Of a stretch of 64,000 nt of DNA, positions 21,991 to 33,166 are shown one piece after another. The position numbers were made by a program, and so were the translations under genes. The DNA is from Antilocapra americana (lineage: Eukaryota; Chordata; Mammalia; Artiodactyla; Antilocapridae), in NCBI GenBank assembly GCA_007570785.1, contig ML662442.1, forward strand, positions 34,889,122 through 34,953,121. The letters run 5' to 3'. Every line of letters begins with the position of its first letter. The first letter of the stretch is position 1. The notes under the pieces were generated by a model. That model did not search any database, had not been told where the DNA came from, and worked only from the letters and a program-made list of their open reading frames with translations.

Positions 21991-22899
21991 TTCATACATG
22001 GAGCAAATGAGAAGCAGCTATGAGGCAGAATAGTTTGATTTTTCACACATTATGTTAAAGTTTCTAGAGGTTAGATACTCTCCTGCCCCTGACTGTGTTT
22101 GTGTACCCAATACTAAAGGTAATGGAACTCTTGGTGGCCTAGGAGCAAAGACGGAAAACTTAGCATCTGCCCTTTGGAGGAAAGCAAAGACTCTTCTTCT
22201 TCTACCTGGAAAAATCTAGTCATTGTTTGTTTTCTAATATAGGTGATTGAGTGATTTAGATGGAAAGTGGAGGAAGGGTGGATATATGGAAAGATTCTGT
22301 GAGAGAGGAGAGAAAAGAAATCTCTAAAAGATGAGTTTTGTCTTAAAGATATGTTGTGTTATTGAAATGCTTGTATAGAATTTTTCTGTACCTTGTCTTC
22401 TGAAAGAAAATACAGTGGTTGAAAAACATGAGGTTAGGATTTAAAATGTACATCCATGCAAGCAATGCCTCTAAAGATATTTGTGTTACTGAATTATCCA
22501 TCACAAGAATCATCTGTGAACTGAATGATAAGTGAGGTTTCCAAAGGCAATTTTTGAAGAGATTTAGAGAAAAAGAAGGGACCTACCTTTAAGAAAATGG
22601 GTAATCAATTTAAAACTTAGCCACCACATTATTCATAATCTAAGATTTCAAAGCTTTGAAGGAATATTTGTCTGAGGGAGTTTAAATCTCAAAACTATTA
22701 ATAAAATCTTAATTATTAACTGAACTTGTATTTTATTAGGAAGATGCTGTAAAGATAATCAATTTTCAATCCTTTGGGGCATAACCTTTGACTTAGAAAT
22801 GCCCCTGAAATTATTTACAGATATTTCAAATACAAACAATTATAACAATAATCATTAATGTGATCATTTTGGATCTATGTATTAGATGTCAGAAAAATT
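21991..22899. other. Unassigned sequence
   Basis: AT-rich DNA with no recognised gene or repeat. Confidence 0.45.
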
Positions 22900-23110
22900 G
22901 AAATGAAAGTGAAAGTTGCTCAGTTGTATCGACTCTTTGCTACCCCATGGACTGTAGCCTGCCAGGCTCCTCTGTCCAGGGAATTCTCCAGGCAAGAATA
23001 CTGGAAGGGTAATCTTTTCCTTCTCTAGGGGATCTTCCCAACCCAGGGATTGAGCCTAGGTCTCCCGCCTTGCAGGCAGATTCTTTACTGTCTGAGCCAC
23101 CAGGGAAGCC
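22900..23110 (-). mobile_element. CHR/Bov-tA-type SINE, minus orientation
   Basis: Reverse-oriented SINE. It starts with gaaatgaaagtgaaagttgc (tail), then the reversed body, and ends with the reversed head ctgagccaccagggaagcc. Confidence 0.95.
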
Positions 23111-23611
23111 TGGTGGTGAATCATTTTACCTAAGAAAGAATGAAGCTGTGATTTTTTTATCAGATATAATTAAGTAGAAAAACTCAACTTTATCCATGGA
23201 TTGTTTACCTTCTATTCCTTAACCAAATATAATATAAATTAATTTCCCCTTTTGTCACTAAATCTAGGTCATACTACTAGTTGGTGTATTAAGTGGGGAC
23301 AGTTATAATTATTAACAGTGTGCTTTAAAAAAAAAAGCCAATTGCTGAACTTAACATCCTAAGGCACAGTGTTTAATATCTCAGACCCAAGTTTTCCAAT
23401 ATACTTAAAAAGGATAACACCTACTCATAGGATGCTAAATTAAACACAACATATGAAAAGCACTTAGCATAGTGTCTGGTGAATGAGACGCATGTTATAG
23501 AGGATAGTTTTGTTATGAATATTGTTGCAAATATTACTAGGCATTTCAAGTTAAATATTCAGAAAAAACTTCAATTCACAGTGCTGAGATATAGTTTAAA
23601 CCGACATCCTT
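23111..23611. other. Unassigned sequence
   Basis: No gene or repeat recognised. An A-run lies at about 23327-23336. Confidence 0.45.
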
Positions 23612-24127
23612 AAGAGAGATAAGAAAGCTGTGGTACATATACACAGTGGAATATTACTCAGCATTAAAAAAAAATTCATTTGAATCACTTCTACTCAGAT
23701 GGACCGAACTGGAGCCCATTATCCAGAGTGAAGTAAGCCAGAAGCAAAAACAACAATACAGTATATTAACACATATATATGGAATTTAGAAAGACAGTAA
23801 CGAGAACCCAACATGTGAGACAGCAAAAGGAACGCAGATGTATAGAATAGACTTGTGGACTCTGTGGATGAGGGCAAGGGTGGGATGACATGGGAGAATG
23901 GCATTGAAACATGTTAATTATCATATGTGTAATCAATCGCCAGCCCAGGATTGATTCTCGGGGCTGGTGCATCGAGATTTCCTGGGGGGGAGGGAGGAGG
24001 GAGGGAGGAGGGAGGGGGGAGGGAGGGGTTTCTGGAGGGGGAGTATATGAAAACCCATGGTGATATCATGGCATTGTATGGCAAAAACAATAAAAGGGAG
24101 AAAAAAAAAGTCAAAAAAAAAAAAAAG
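23612..24127 (+). mobile_element. L1-BT 3' end
   Basis: The last part of ORF2 plus the whole 3' UTR of a ruminant L1, 5'-truncated. Blocks in order: aagctgtggtacatatacac, gaatattactcagcatt, gtgaagtaagccagaagc, acatgtgagacagcaaaagg, catatgtgtaatcaatcgcc, a long G-rich tract (23984-24028), aacaataaaagggag and an A-rich tail. The same 3' UTR occurs reversed at 26866-27100, which confirms the boundaries. Confidence 0.96.
23984..24028 (+). repeat. G-rich polypurine tract in L1 3' UTR
   Basis: 45 bases of only G and A with many runs of three or more Gs, able in principle to form G-quadruplex structures. It sits at the place where L1 3' UTRs commonly carry a polypurine tract. The reversed L1-BT copy has a much shorter tract (about 26943-26972). 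Confidence 0.9.
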
Positions 24128-25087
24128 AGAGAACACTTCATTTCCATTTGGAGGTTAACATCGGTTTAGGTTTGCTCAAAATGAGTGACATATTGTACTT
24201 CTCCAAACAGCAAAAACACTTGTAAAAACAAAACTATAATAGGTTAACTTGGACCAGTTTTCTAATTCCCATGAGAACTTTTATTATGTTTTTATTTCCC
24301 ATAATCATATGGTCTTAGAACAGTTTGAGTGTAAACCAAATTAATGATACACATAAAATTTGTTAATTTGATGATGCACTGATTTTATTATTAATGGTTT
24401 TTAATAAAATACCCTCCAATGAATAGTAACTCATAGCCCATAATTTTATTAAAATAATGATTTCAAATCATGTGGTACCCTCTAACTCAGTGAAATAGTT
24501 TTGTACAGTTTGCATTTCATATACATTTGGATGTGCAGCAAAGTATTGATTCATTGCTTATAGCCAATCATATTAATAAATCTCAAAGAAAAAATGAAAC
24601 TACTTTTATCATATTTTTACTCCATTTCCCATATGAATAAGGATGGTCTTCATATTAAAAAGGGAAAATAGCATTAGTAAGAAAGAATGGAAGTCCTTAA
24701 GGATATTAAAAAGCACAGTCTGTTGGACTAAATGTAATCTCTGATAGGACAAATGGTGTCCTGGTAAATTATTGAAGTCTGGGGGAAATTCACAAATGAG
24801 ATAGCTGAACCACTGCTAAGAATCTCTAAGGAAACTATAGGAAAAGAAAATTATCATAAATCTTGAAGATGAGCAAATATAAAGGCAATTTTTCACCATG
24901 AAATTGAACTATATACTATTTTTTTTTCTACAAACTTGTCCTCAGAGGACAGTTTTTAAATTCTGGAAAGAGAAAGTTGCATAGATTCATTAAAGACAAG
25001 TTATTGTTCACTAGTCTTTGTTTCTTTTTTTTGAAATAAGACAGAAGGTGGGCTATTCAAGGAGATTATATCAATTATTTTCTATGT
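24128..25087. other. Unassigned sequence
   Basis: AT-rich DNA with no recognised feature. Confidence 0.45.
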
Positions 25088-25294
25088 GCTGTGCTCAGTC
25101 ACTCAGTCATCATCAAACTCTCTGTGACCCCACTGACTGTAACCCACCAGACTCCTCTGTCCATGGAATTTTCTAGGCAAGAATACTGGAGTGGCTTGCC
25201 ATTTCTTTCTCTAGGGTATCTCCTGCAGTCAGGAACTGAACCCATATCTCATGGGTCTCCTGGATTCTTCACCACGGCGCCACCTGGGAAGCCC
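25088..25294 (-). mobile_element. Bov-tA SINE, minus orientation
   Basis: Reversed Bov-tA: ctcagtcactcagtcatc at the tail side, gcaagaatactggagtgg in the body, and the reversed head ending ccacctgggaagccc. Confidence 0.95.
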
Positions 25295-25894
25295 TACTGT
25301 TTCTATATTATCTCTAAACTTTAGCATGGAATTGTAAAAATTCTGCCATAACTTTCTAAATGCTGTGAAATAATCTTATTAATAATGCAGTTTGGAATAT
25401 TTATATAGATTTAAGCAGTGCTGATAATTTATATAGATTTAAGCAATACTAATTTAAGCAGTACTAACAGCAGTACTAATGCAATAATAATAAAATGATG
25501 ATTAATGAGTCTTGATCAACTTAAAATGGGGGACTTCCATATACAAATCTATTTCATTTAGTAGTTTATTTTAAAATTTTTCTATCAAGGTAATATGCAA
25601 ATATTAAGACTTTATCATACTACAAGCATCTTAAAAGCAATAGTCCCTACCCTACCTACCCCCACCTCAGTCACAAACACCAGAAGCAATCATTTGTGAT
25701 TTCCATGCTCAGATAAACTTAGAGTTATCTCCATTTTCTCTGAATGATATATTCATATTAATATTTCTCAATTTATCAACAGCAGATATAATTTATTACT
25801 TGTTATACCATGCCTTTAAACAGACAGCCTACTTAAAATCTGCTTCATTTTCACTTCTTCTCAATAAAATAATAGTACTGCTTTTTATTTTTTT
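25295..25894. other. Unassigned sequence with a short local repeat
   Basis: At 25400-25480 the words atttatatagatttaagcag and agcagtactaa recur two to three times, a short degenerate direct repeat. Otherwise no feature was recognised. Confidence 0.45.
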
Positions 25895-26865
25895 TGGTAA
25901 TGAGTAGAATATTATATTTATTTAATTCATTTTTAATTGAAGCATAGTTGCTATACAATATTATATCCTATACATGAACAATATAGTGATTCACAGTTTT
26001 AAAGATTCTACTCATTTATAGTTATTATAAAATATTGACTATATTCCTGTGCTGTACAATATATAATTGTAGCTTATATTACAGCTACAAGTTTGTAGCT
26101 CTTACTCCCCTACCTCTATATTGCCTTTCCCTCCTTCCCTCTCCCCACTGGAAACTACTAGCTTGTTCTCTACATCTGTGAATCTTCTTTTGTTGTTGTT
26201 ATATTCACTGGTTTGTTGAATTCTTTAGATTTCACATATAAGTGATATCATTACAGTGTTTGTCTTTCTCTCACGTATTTCACTTAACATAATGCTCTCC
26301 AAGTCCATCCATGTTGCTGAAAATGGCAAAATTTTGTTCTTTTTATGACTGAGTAGTATTCCATTGCGTATACCACATCTTCTTTTCACATTCATCTGTT
26401 GATGAACATCTAACTTTCTTTCATACTTTGGCAATTACAAATAATGCTGCTATGAACACTGAGGTTCATGTATCTTTTTCAATCAGTGTTTTTGTTTTCA
26501 GATATATACTCAGGACACCCAGGAGTGGAATTGCTGGGTCATTTAGTAGTTCTATTTTTCTTTTCCTGAGAAAACTCCATTTGTTTTCTACAGTTTACAT
26601 TCCACTTTACATACCCCAGTTTACATTCTTAGCAACACTGTATAAGAGTTTCCTTTTGTCCACATCATCACCAACATTTGTAATTTGAGTTCTTTTTGAT
26701 TATAGCCATTCCGACAGGTGTGAGGTGATATCTCATTGTGATTTTGATTTGCATTCCTCTGATGACTAGCAATGTGGAACATCTTTTCATGTGCCTGTTG
26801 GTCATCTGCATTGCATTTCCTCTTTGGAAAACTGTCCATTTAATTCAGTTCCTCTGCCCATTTTT
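25895..26865 (-). mobile_element. Old L1 3' part, minus orientation (first segment)
   Basis: Reverse-oriented 3' UTR and ORF2 3' section of an older L1 (L1MA-like). From left to right: aattgaagcatagttgct, cagttttaaagattctac, agtccatccatgttgctg, gagtagtattccattgcg, gtggaattgctgggtcat, tgatatctcattgtgattt, ending at cctctgcccattttt (26851-26865). The element resumes at 28026 after a younger L1 insertion. Confidence 0.92.
26851..26865. repeat. Target-site duplication, left copy
   Basis: cctctgcccattttt, repeated exactly at 28011-28025. The two copies bracket the L1-BT insertion and restore one continuous older L1 when the insertion is removed. Confidence 0.95.
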
Positions 26866-27963
26866 TTTCCCATTTATTTATTTATTTATTTATATTAGTT
26901 TTGCCATACAATGACATGATATCACCATGGGTTTACATATGCTCCCCCTCCAGAACCCCCCTCCCTCCTCCCGGGAAATCTCCTTGCACCAGCCCCGAGA
27001 ATCAATCCTGGGCTGGCGATTGATTACACATATGATAATTAACATGTTTCAATGCCATTCTCCCATATCATCCCACCCTTTCCCTCATCCACAGAGTCCA
27101 CAAGTCTATTCTATACATCTGCGTTCCTTTTGCTGTCTCGCATGCTGGGTTCTCATTACCATCTTACTAAATTCCATATATATGCGTTAATATACTGTAT
27201 TGTTGTTTTTGCTTCTGGCTTACTTCACTCTGGATAATGGGCTCCAGTTTCGTCCATCTGAGTAGAACTGATTCAAATGAATTTTTTTTTAATGCTGAGT
27301 AATATTCCATTGTGTATATGTACCACAGCTTTCTTATCCATTCGTCAGTTGATGGGCATCTAGGTTGCTTCCATGTCCTGGCTATTGTAAACAATGTGGC
27401 GATGAACATTGGGGTACACGTGGCTCTTTCAATTCTGGTTTCCTCGGTGTATATGCCCAGCAGTGGGATTGCTGGGTCATATGGCAGTTCTATTTGCAGT
27501 TTTTTAAAGGACCTCCACACTGTTCTCCATAGTGGCTGTACTAGTTTGCAATCCCACCAACAGTGTAAGAGAGTTCCCTTTTCTCCACATCCTCTCCAGC
27601 ATTTATTACTTGTAGATTTTTGGATGGCAGCCATTCTGAGTGGTGTAAAGTGATATCTCATTGTGGTTTTGATTTGCATTTCTCTGATAATGAGTGATGT
27701 TGAGCATCTTTTCATGTGTTTGTTAGCCATTTTTATGTCTTCTTTGGAGAAATGTCTGTTAAGTTCTTTGGCCCACTTTTTAATTGGGTTGTTTATTTTC
27801 CTAGAATGGAGCTGCAGGAGTTGCTTGTATATTTTTGAGATTAATTGTTTGTCCGTTGCTTCATTGGCTATTATTTTCTCCCATTCTGAAGGCTGTCTTT
27901 TCACCTTGCTTATAGTTTCCTTTGTTGTGCAGAAGCTTTTAATTTTAATTAGGTCCCATTTGT
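26866..27963 (-). mobile_element. L1-BT, 5'-truncated, inserted in an older L1
   Basis: About 1.1 kb, minus orientation. It starts at left with a poly-T/TTTA tail (26861-26893), then the reversed 3' UTR (C-rich tract at about 26943-26972, ttgattacacatatgataat), then the reversed ORF2 3' region up to about 27963. It is flanked by a perfect 15-bp target duplication, and its truncated 5' end carries a foldback structure (27964-28010). Confidence 0.97.
27167..27963 (-). pseudogene. L1 ORF2p C-terminal fragment
   Basis: The minus-strand frame is open from the truncation point to a normal-looking stop at 27167 and encodes the last 260 or so residues of L1 ORF2p. Visible are [14 protein letters not shown] near the start, the cysteine-rich knuckle [18 protein letters not shown] (C-X3-C-X7-H-X4-C), and the C-terminal [19 protein letters not shown] block. 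In a full element this region helps bind RNA. The endonuclease and reverse-transcriptase domains are missing and there is no promoter or start codon, so the piece is dead, although unusually free of frame damage, which points to a fairly young insertion. Confidence 0.95.
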
Positions 27964-28040
27964 AAAACAGCCTGATTTAAAAATGGGCAGAGATAATTGT
28001 TGAAAATTTTCCTCTGCCCATTTTTAAATCAGGCTGTTTT
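27964..28040. repeat. 29-bp inverted repeat at L1 insertion junction
   Basis: Arms 27964-27992 and 28012-28040 are exact reverse complements over 29 bases, with a 19-base loop. The right arm is target DNA belonging to the older L1 and covers most of the right target duplication. The left arm is an inverted copy of it. The loop together with the last 4 arm bases (27989-28009) matches 21 bases of sense L1 ORF1 (62021-62041). Confidence 0.95.
28011..28025. repeat. Target-site duplication, right copy
   Basis: Exact copy of 26851-26865. Confidence 0.95.
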
Positions 28041-28976
28041 TCGTTTTCTAGTATTGAGCTGCATGAGCTGTTTACATACGTTGGCTATTAATCCCTCATC
28101 AGTCATATCATTTGCAAATATTGTCTCCCATTCAGTAGACTGTATTTTCACCTGGTTGATGGTTTCTTTTTCTGTGCAAAAACTTTAAAGTTTCATTAGG
28201 CCCCATTTGTTTAATTGCTTTTGTTTCCTTTGTGTTAGGAGATGGATTCAGAAAAATAATGCTGTGATTTATGTCAAAGAGTGTTCTGCTTATGTTTTCC
28301 TCTAGATTTACAGCATCCAGTCTTAGATTTAGGTTTTTAATCCACTTTGAGTTTATTTCTTTTACATGATAGTAAGGAATGTTCTAATTTTATTCTTTTA
28401 CATGTAGCTGTCCAGTTTTCCCAGCACTACTTATTGAAAAGACTATCTTTTCTCTATTGCATATTCTTGTCTCCTTTGTCCTACATTAATTGACCATAAC
28501 TGCATGCATTTAATTCTAGGCTATCTATCCTATTCCATTGGTCTATGTGACTGCTTTTGTGCCAATACCATAGTGTTTTGATTAGTGTAGCTTTGTAGTA
28601 AGATCTGAAGTTAGGGAGCCTAATTCCTATATGTCTGTTCTTTCTGAAGATTGTTTTAGCTATTTAGACTCACTTGTGCTTCCATACAAATTTAAAATTT
28701 ACTGGCTCTTGGTCTGTGAAAAATGCCATTGGCATTTTGATAGGGATTGCATTGAACCTTTACATTGCCTTGATTAGTATGATCATTTTAACAATATTGA
28801 TTCTTCCAATCCAAGAAGACGGCACATTTTTCCATCTGTGTCTTTTCAGTTTCTTTCATCAGTGTCTTATAATTTTGTGAACACAAGTCTTTTACCTCCT
28901 TAGATAGGTTGATTCCTAGGTATTTTATTCTTTTGATGTGACAGCAAATGGGATTGTTTTCTCAATTTCTCTTTCA
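28026..28976 (-). mobile_element. Old L1 ORF2 region, minus orientation (second segment)
   Basis: Continuation of the older L1 from 26865. Reversed ORF2 sequence with recognisable blocks ctattaatccctcatcagtc, ccagttttcccagcac, tattccattggtctatgtg, accatagtgttttgatta and ttgattcctaggtatttta. Stops in all frames. It ends where a BovB copy begins. Confidence 0.92.
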
Positions 28977-28979
28977 GAT

Positions 28980-29420
28980 TATTGTCTAGTCATTAAGCCA
29001 TGCCCAACTCTTTGAGACTCCATGAACTGCAGCATGCCAGACTTCCCTGTCCTTTACTATCTCCCTGAGTTTGCTCAAACTCATATCCATTAAATCAGTG
29101 ATGCCATCCAACTATCTCTTCCTGTGTCACCCTCTTCTCCTCTTGGGCTCAATCCTTCCCAATATCAGGGTCTTTTCCAATGAGTTAGCTGTTTGCATCT
29201 GGTGACCAAAGTATTGGAGCTTCAGCTTCAATATCAGTCCTTCTAACGGATATACAGAATTGATTTCCTTTAGGATTAACTGGATTGATCTCCTTGCCAT
29301 CCAAAAGATTCTCAAGGGTCTTTTCCAGCACCACAGTTCAAAACCATCAGTTCTCCAGTACTTAGCCTTCTTTGTTGTCCAACTCTCAGATCCATATATG
29401 ACTACTGGAAAAACTATTCT
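28980..29420 (-). mobile_element. BovB LINE 3' end, minus orientation
   Basis: Reversed BovB 3' portion from the tail side (gtcattaagccatgccc) to gactactggaaaaacta, where it is cut off by the following SINE. More diverged than the copies at 49.5-53.4 kb. Confidence 0.93.
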
Positions 29421-29421
29421 T

Positions 29422-29619
29422 GGGCTTCCGTTGTGGCTCAGCTGGTAAAGAGTCTGCCTGTAATGCAGGAGACCTGGGTTCGACCCCTGGGTTGGGAAGA
29501 TCCCTGTAGAAAGGAAAGGCTACCCGCTCCAGTGTTCTGGCCTAGAGAATGCTATGGACTGTATAGTCCATGGGGTTGCAAAAAGTCGGACATGACTGAG
29601 TGACTTTCACTTTCACTTT
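29422..29619 (+). mobile_element. CHR-2-type SINE
   Basis: Very well-preserved SINE. Head gtggctcagctggtaaag, intact B-box gggttcgacccctgg, body with aaaggctacccgctcc and actgtatagtccatggg, and tail gagtgactttcactttcac. The good state of the internal pol III promoter suggests a recent arrival. Confidence 0.96.
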
Positions 29620-29624
29620 AGATT

Positions 29625-30658
29625 CTATTCTGCCATTATGACAAAGCTTCCAAGCTTTATCTGACTGTTCAGCCTAAAAGTGGAAAGCAAATGTTGTTTT
29701 TATATTATTTTAATTATATGCACTGTGCCCCATGCATACTGCAGTAGTTTATTTCAATTAGATGTCTACTCTGCCACTCAAGAAAGCATGCTCAAATAAA
29801 TTCTCTTTCATGAAACTCCAGTAGGTGGTCAAATATGTCATCTACTTTAAATTTGATCGTGGTTACTGTAGGCAGACTTATAAGGTAACCCCAAATTCCT
29901 ACTTCCTTGAGTACAGACTTTGGAAAATCTTCACAGTATAAATATCATGGATTGTAGTCCTATCATTAGATTTTATTATATGACACTATGGACTTGGAAG
30001 ATTGTCTACATGAGCCCTTTAAATCTGGGTATTAATTTCACATACAGAGGAATCAGAGAAAGAAGTCAAAGAGATTAAAATCTGTTGACTTGGAAAGATA
30101 AACAGCTGTGCTGTGAAATATCGAGAGGGGTTATCCTCCAGGAACTGAAAACAGTGCCTTGCTGACAGTTAGCAAGAAAACGTTAGTCCTATGGGTATAA
30201 GGAAACAAATCCAGCCAAAATCTTGAATGAGCTTAGAAGGGGATTCTTTCCCATGGAAGTCAGATAAGAACTTAGTCTTGCAGCAGTGACGCTTTGATTT
30301 CAGTGTTGTATGAGACCCTAAGCAGAAAACCTAATTTTACACTGTGCTAGTTTTCTGACCTATAGACTGCAAGATCATAAAAAGTTGGTATTGTTTTAAG
30401 CAACTAAATGTGTGGAAACTTGTGGCACAGTAACAAAACAATTGCAACATTTACAACTATGTTTGGAGATTAAAAAATCCCTGAAGATAGGATTTTTTTC
30501 CTTTAATTTTTGAGGTGATTTTAAAACATATCCACAACTTTGATATTCTTTCTGTAAAATGTGGGATTTAATCCATTTCCACTTGATACAAGCTGATGTT
30601 AGTGACTTGCTTTTGATGAGCAGAATGTGTATAGCATAGGTGACATTATATAACTTCC
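29625..30658. other. Unassigned sequence
   Basis: No recognised gene or repeat. The 30010-30450 stretch is slightly less AT-rich but has no open frame of note. Confidence 0.45.
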
Positions 30659-30671
30659 CAGACTAGCTTGA

Positions 30672-30944
30672 TGGAGAAGGCAATGGCACCCCACTCTAGT
30701 ACTCTTGCCTGGAAAATCCCAAGGACGGAGAAGCCTGGTGGACTGCAGTCCATGTGGTCGCAAAGGGTCGGGCATGACTGAGCGACTTCACTTTCACTTT
30801 TCACTTTCATGCCTTGGAGAAGGAGATGGCAACCCACTCCAGTGTTCTTGTCTGGAGAATCCCAGGGAATGGCAGAGCCTGGTGGGCTGCCATCTATGGG
30901 GTTGCACAGAGTTGTACATGACTGAAGCAACTTAGCAGCAGCAG
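30672..30944 (+). mobile_element. Bov-A2 SINE with perfect target duplication
   Basis: Two Bov-A units in tandem: unit 1 at about 30672-30800 ending in a cttcactttcacttttcac linker, unit 2 from ccttggagaaggagatggc to an AGC-repeat tail (agcagcagcag). Flanks cagactagcttga at 30659-30671 and 30945-30957 form an exact 13-bp duplication. The exact flanks and low divergence mark a young insertion. Confidence 0.97.
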
Positions 30945-30964
30945 CAGACTAGCTTGAAAAAAGT

Positions 30965-32785
30965 GATAGATGCTCAAACTGGAACCAATCAAGACATCCT
31001 TCAGTAGGATAATGGATAAACAAATTGTTTACTAGGTTTGTATTATAGAATACGTCATGATCAAGAAATAAAGCTGTCCATTCATACAACAACAAGGATG
31101 AAGCTTAAATGCATATTTCTAAGTAAAATAAACCTGTCTTATAAGACTGCATGCTGTATTATTACATGTATATGATGTCCTGGAGAAGGGAAGACTACAG
31201 AGGTGGAAGACAGATCTATGTTGCCAGAGCATGGAGAAGGGAGAGGGTTGAATAGGACTAGATGAAGCACACAAGATATTTTAGAGCTGAGAAACTATAG
31301 GACACCATTTGACAAAACTTCTGTCAAACCCCATAGAACTTTACAACATAAACAGTAAACTTTAATATATGTAAACTTTTAAAAAGGCACAGGATCTCAG
31401 GATGGAATGTAGAATGTGACAAAATAATCTAAATATCAAATATATGATGTAATCTAACTGAAGGGAGTGAAGAAAAAGAGGTAATGGCCTACCTACATAA
31501 CTTTGGAAATGACTGGAAAATGTAAAACTAAACACAAAGGAACTGTATGCGAACATTACACTCTAGTTGGTAAAACTGTTTCTCACAAAAGTGTATATTA
31601 ATAATTATGATGCCATTTTACATCTATACTGGAATAACTGGATAACAAATGATAGACGTTAAGTGTATTTACTGTTGGAGAGAGAAAGTAAAAATCGCTC
31701 AGTCCTGTCTGACTCTTTGTGACTCCATAGACTATGCAGTCCATGGAATTCTCCAGGCCAGAATGCTGGAGTGGGTAGCTGTTCCCTTCTCCAGGAGATC
31801 TTTCCAACCCAGGGATTGAACCCAGGTCTCTCTCATTGTGGGCTGATTCTTTACCAGCTGAGCCACTGAGAAGTTACAGATAAACAATAGGAGAAAGCTA
31901 GAATTAAACCAAAAGTATTTAGACTCTGGTTTAGCTTAATATAAATGCTGATGGATATATGAATACACAGAGATGGGTATGTGTACATACTTTAGTGTAC
32001 ATACATGTATTTCCTCAATTTACTGAGAGTATTAGTCTACAACCCCATTCTTCAATAAAATTAAGGTTTTGAGAGATGGCTGAATCTAGGGTTAAGGCAG
32101 AACATATACACAATTAGCCTAGAGCATCTTGTGCCAGAAAGGACATACTGGTAATGACTGATGCTGACACAATTTGAGCAGTGAGATAGATAACTAATAA
32201 TGGAGCATTGAATTATAACAAAGTATAAAATAAATACCGAAGAATCCAGACTGATCTGATTGAAAACTTAATGAGAGAGAAGAGATAAATCTTCCATACA
32301 GAAGAATTCCAAATGATGTATGTGGTTACTACTCCCTCAAAAAAGTGAAACCTAACTCCTCATTCCTCAAGTATGGGCTATCCTTTTTCACTTGCTTCCA
32401 AATAATGTAGTCTAGAAAGGAGGTAAATATAACTTCACAATAGAGCAATCCAGCATACACTACTTTAGCCCAATGAATAAGATTAACTTCATCAGTGATT
32501 CTATGTTTTATTGAGAAGAGCATTTCATCTCTGTGATTATCCTCCTGAAACAAACATAACCTGTTAACATGAGAAAACACATCTACTAAAAGCAAATTGA
32601 AGAACATTCTGCAAAATACCTGACCAGTAATCTCAAAAGACATGAGGAAAAAATGAATGATATTTGAACAAAGTATGGAGATTAGTTAATAATAATGGAG
32701 CAATATCGACTGATGAGTTACGACAACGGTATCAGATTAATGCAGGATGTCAACAATAGGGGAAGCTGTTTGCAAGGTAGATGGG
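30965..32785 (+). mobile_element. Old L1ME-like 3' end, interrupted
   Basis: A long forward-oriented old L1 3' section. It begins with the end of ORF2 (aggataatggataaacaaatt, caacaaggatgaagctt), followed by the 3' UTR blocks tagaactttacaacataaac, gtaatctaactgaaggga, acattacactctagttgg, gaacattctgcaaaatacct, and ends with aacaataggggaagctg near 32770. A Bov-tA SINE (31680-31874) sits inside. Diverged and without coding ability. Confidence 0.75.
31680..31874 (-). mobile_element. Bov-tA/CHR-type SINE, minus orientation
   Basis: Reversed SINE within the L1ME-like element: gagaaagtaaaaatcgctc tail, ccaggccagaatgctgg body, and reversed head accagctgagccactgagaa. Confidence 0.94.
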
Positions 32786-33124
32786 GCTCTCTGTGCTATC
32801 TTAGCAGTGGTTTTTTGTTTTGCTTTTTTTACAAATCTAACTTCTGAGATAAAGGTTTATTAGGAAAAACAAAGTGATGAAGCCTGGGGATCTCTCTCAG
32901 GAAATGTGCCCTGTGAACCCTACCGAGGAAGAAGTCGAGCTGTCCTGAAGCCAGTGTGCTAGAAGTATCATAGGAAGAGATCACATGGAGATAGGAGACC
33001 CAACTTTTCAGGCCAGATCTTTCTTTTCCCAATCTTTCAGGATGTGAGTGAGCTTTCAAAGTAGTTCAGGCCCAGCCTTTGAGCTGTCCCAGTAGCCAAC
33101 CAGAACAGGTATGAGCTGCCATTT
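32786..33124. other. Unassigned sequence
   Basis: No feature recognised. A T-rich patch lies at 32811-32830. Confidence 0.45.
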
Positions 33125-33166
33125 TTCAGTCTCTCAGTCGTGTCTGACTCTCTGTGACCCCATGGG
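33125..33166 (-). mobile_element. Bov-A SINE scrap
   Basis: A 42-bp piece, cagtctctcagtcgtgtctg followed by actctctgtgaccccatggg, which is the reversed end of a Bov-A unit or BovB tail. Confidence 0.85.

Noticed and set aside
23914..24147. Minus-strand proline- and serine-rich frames
   Set aside because: Antisense of the L1 3' UTR G-rich tract, not a gene.
29422..29619. tRNA gene signal from intact A- and B-box words
   Set aside because: It is the tRNA-Glu-derived head of a SINE. The body and tail follow directly, and the tRNA 3' half is absent.
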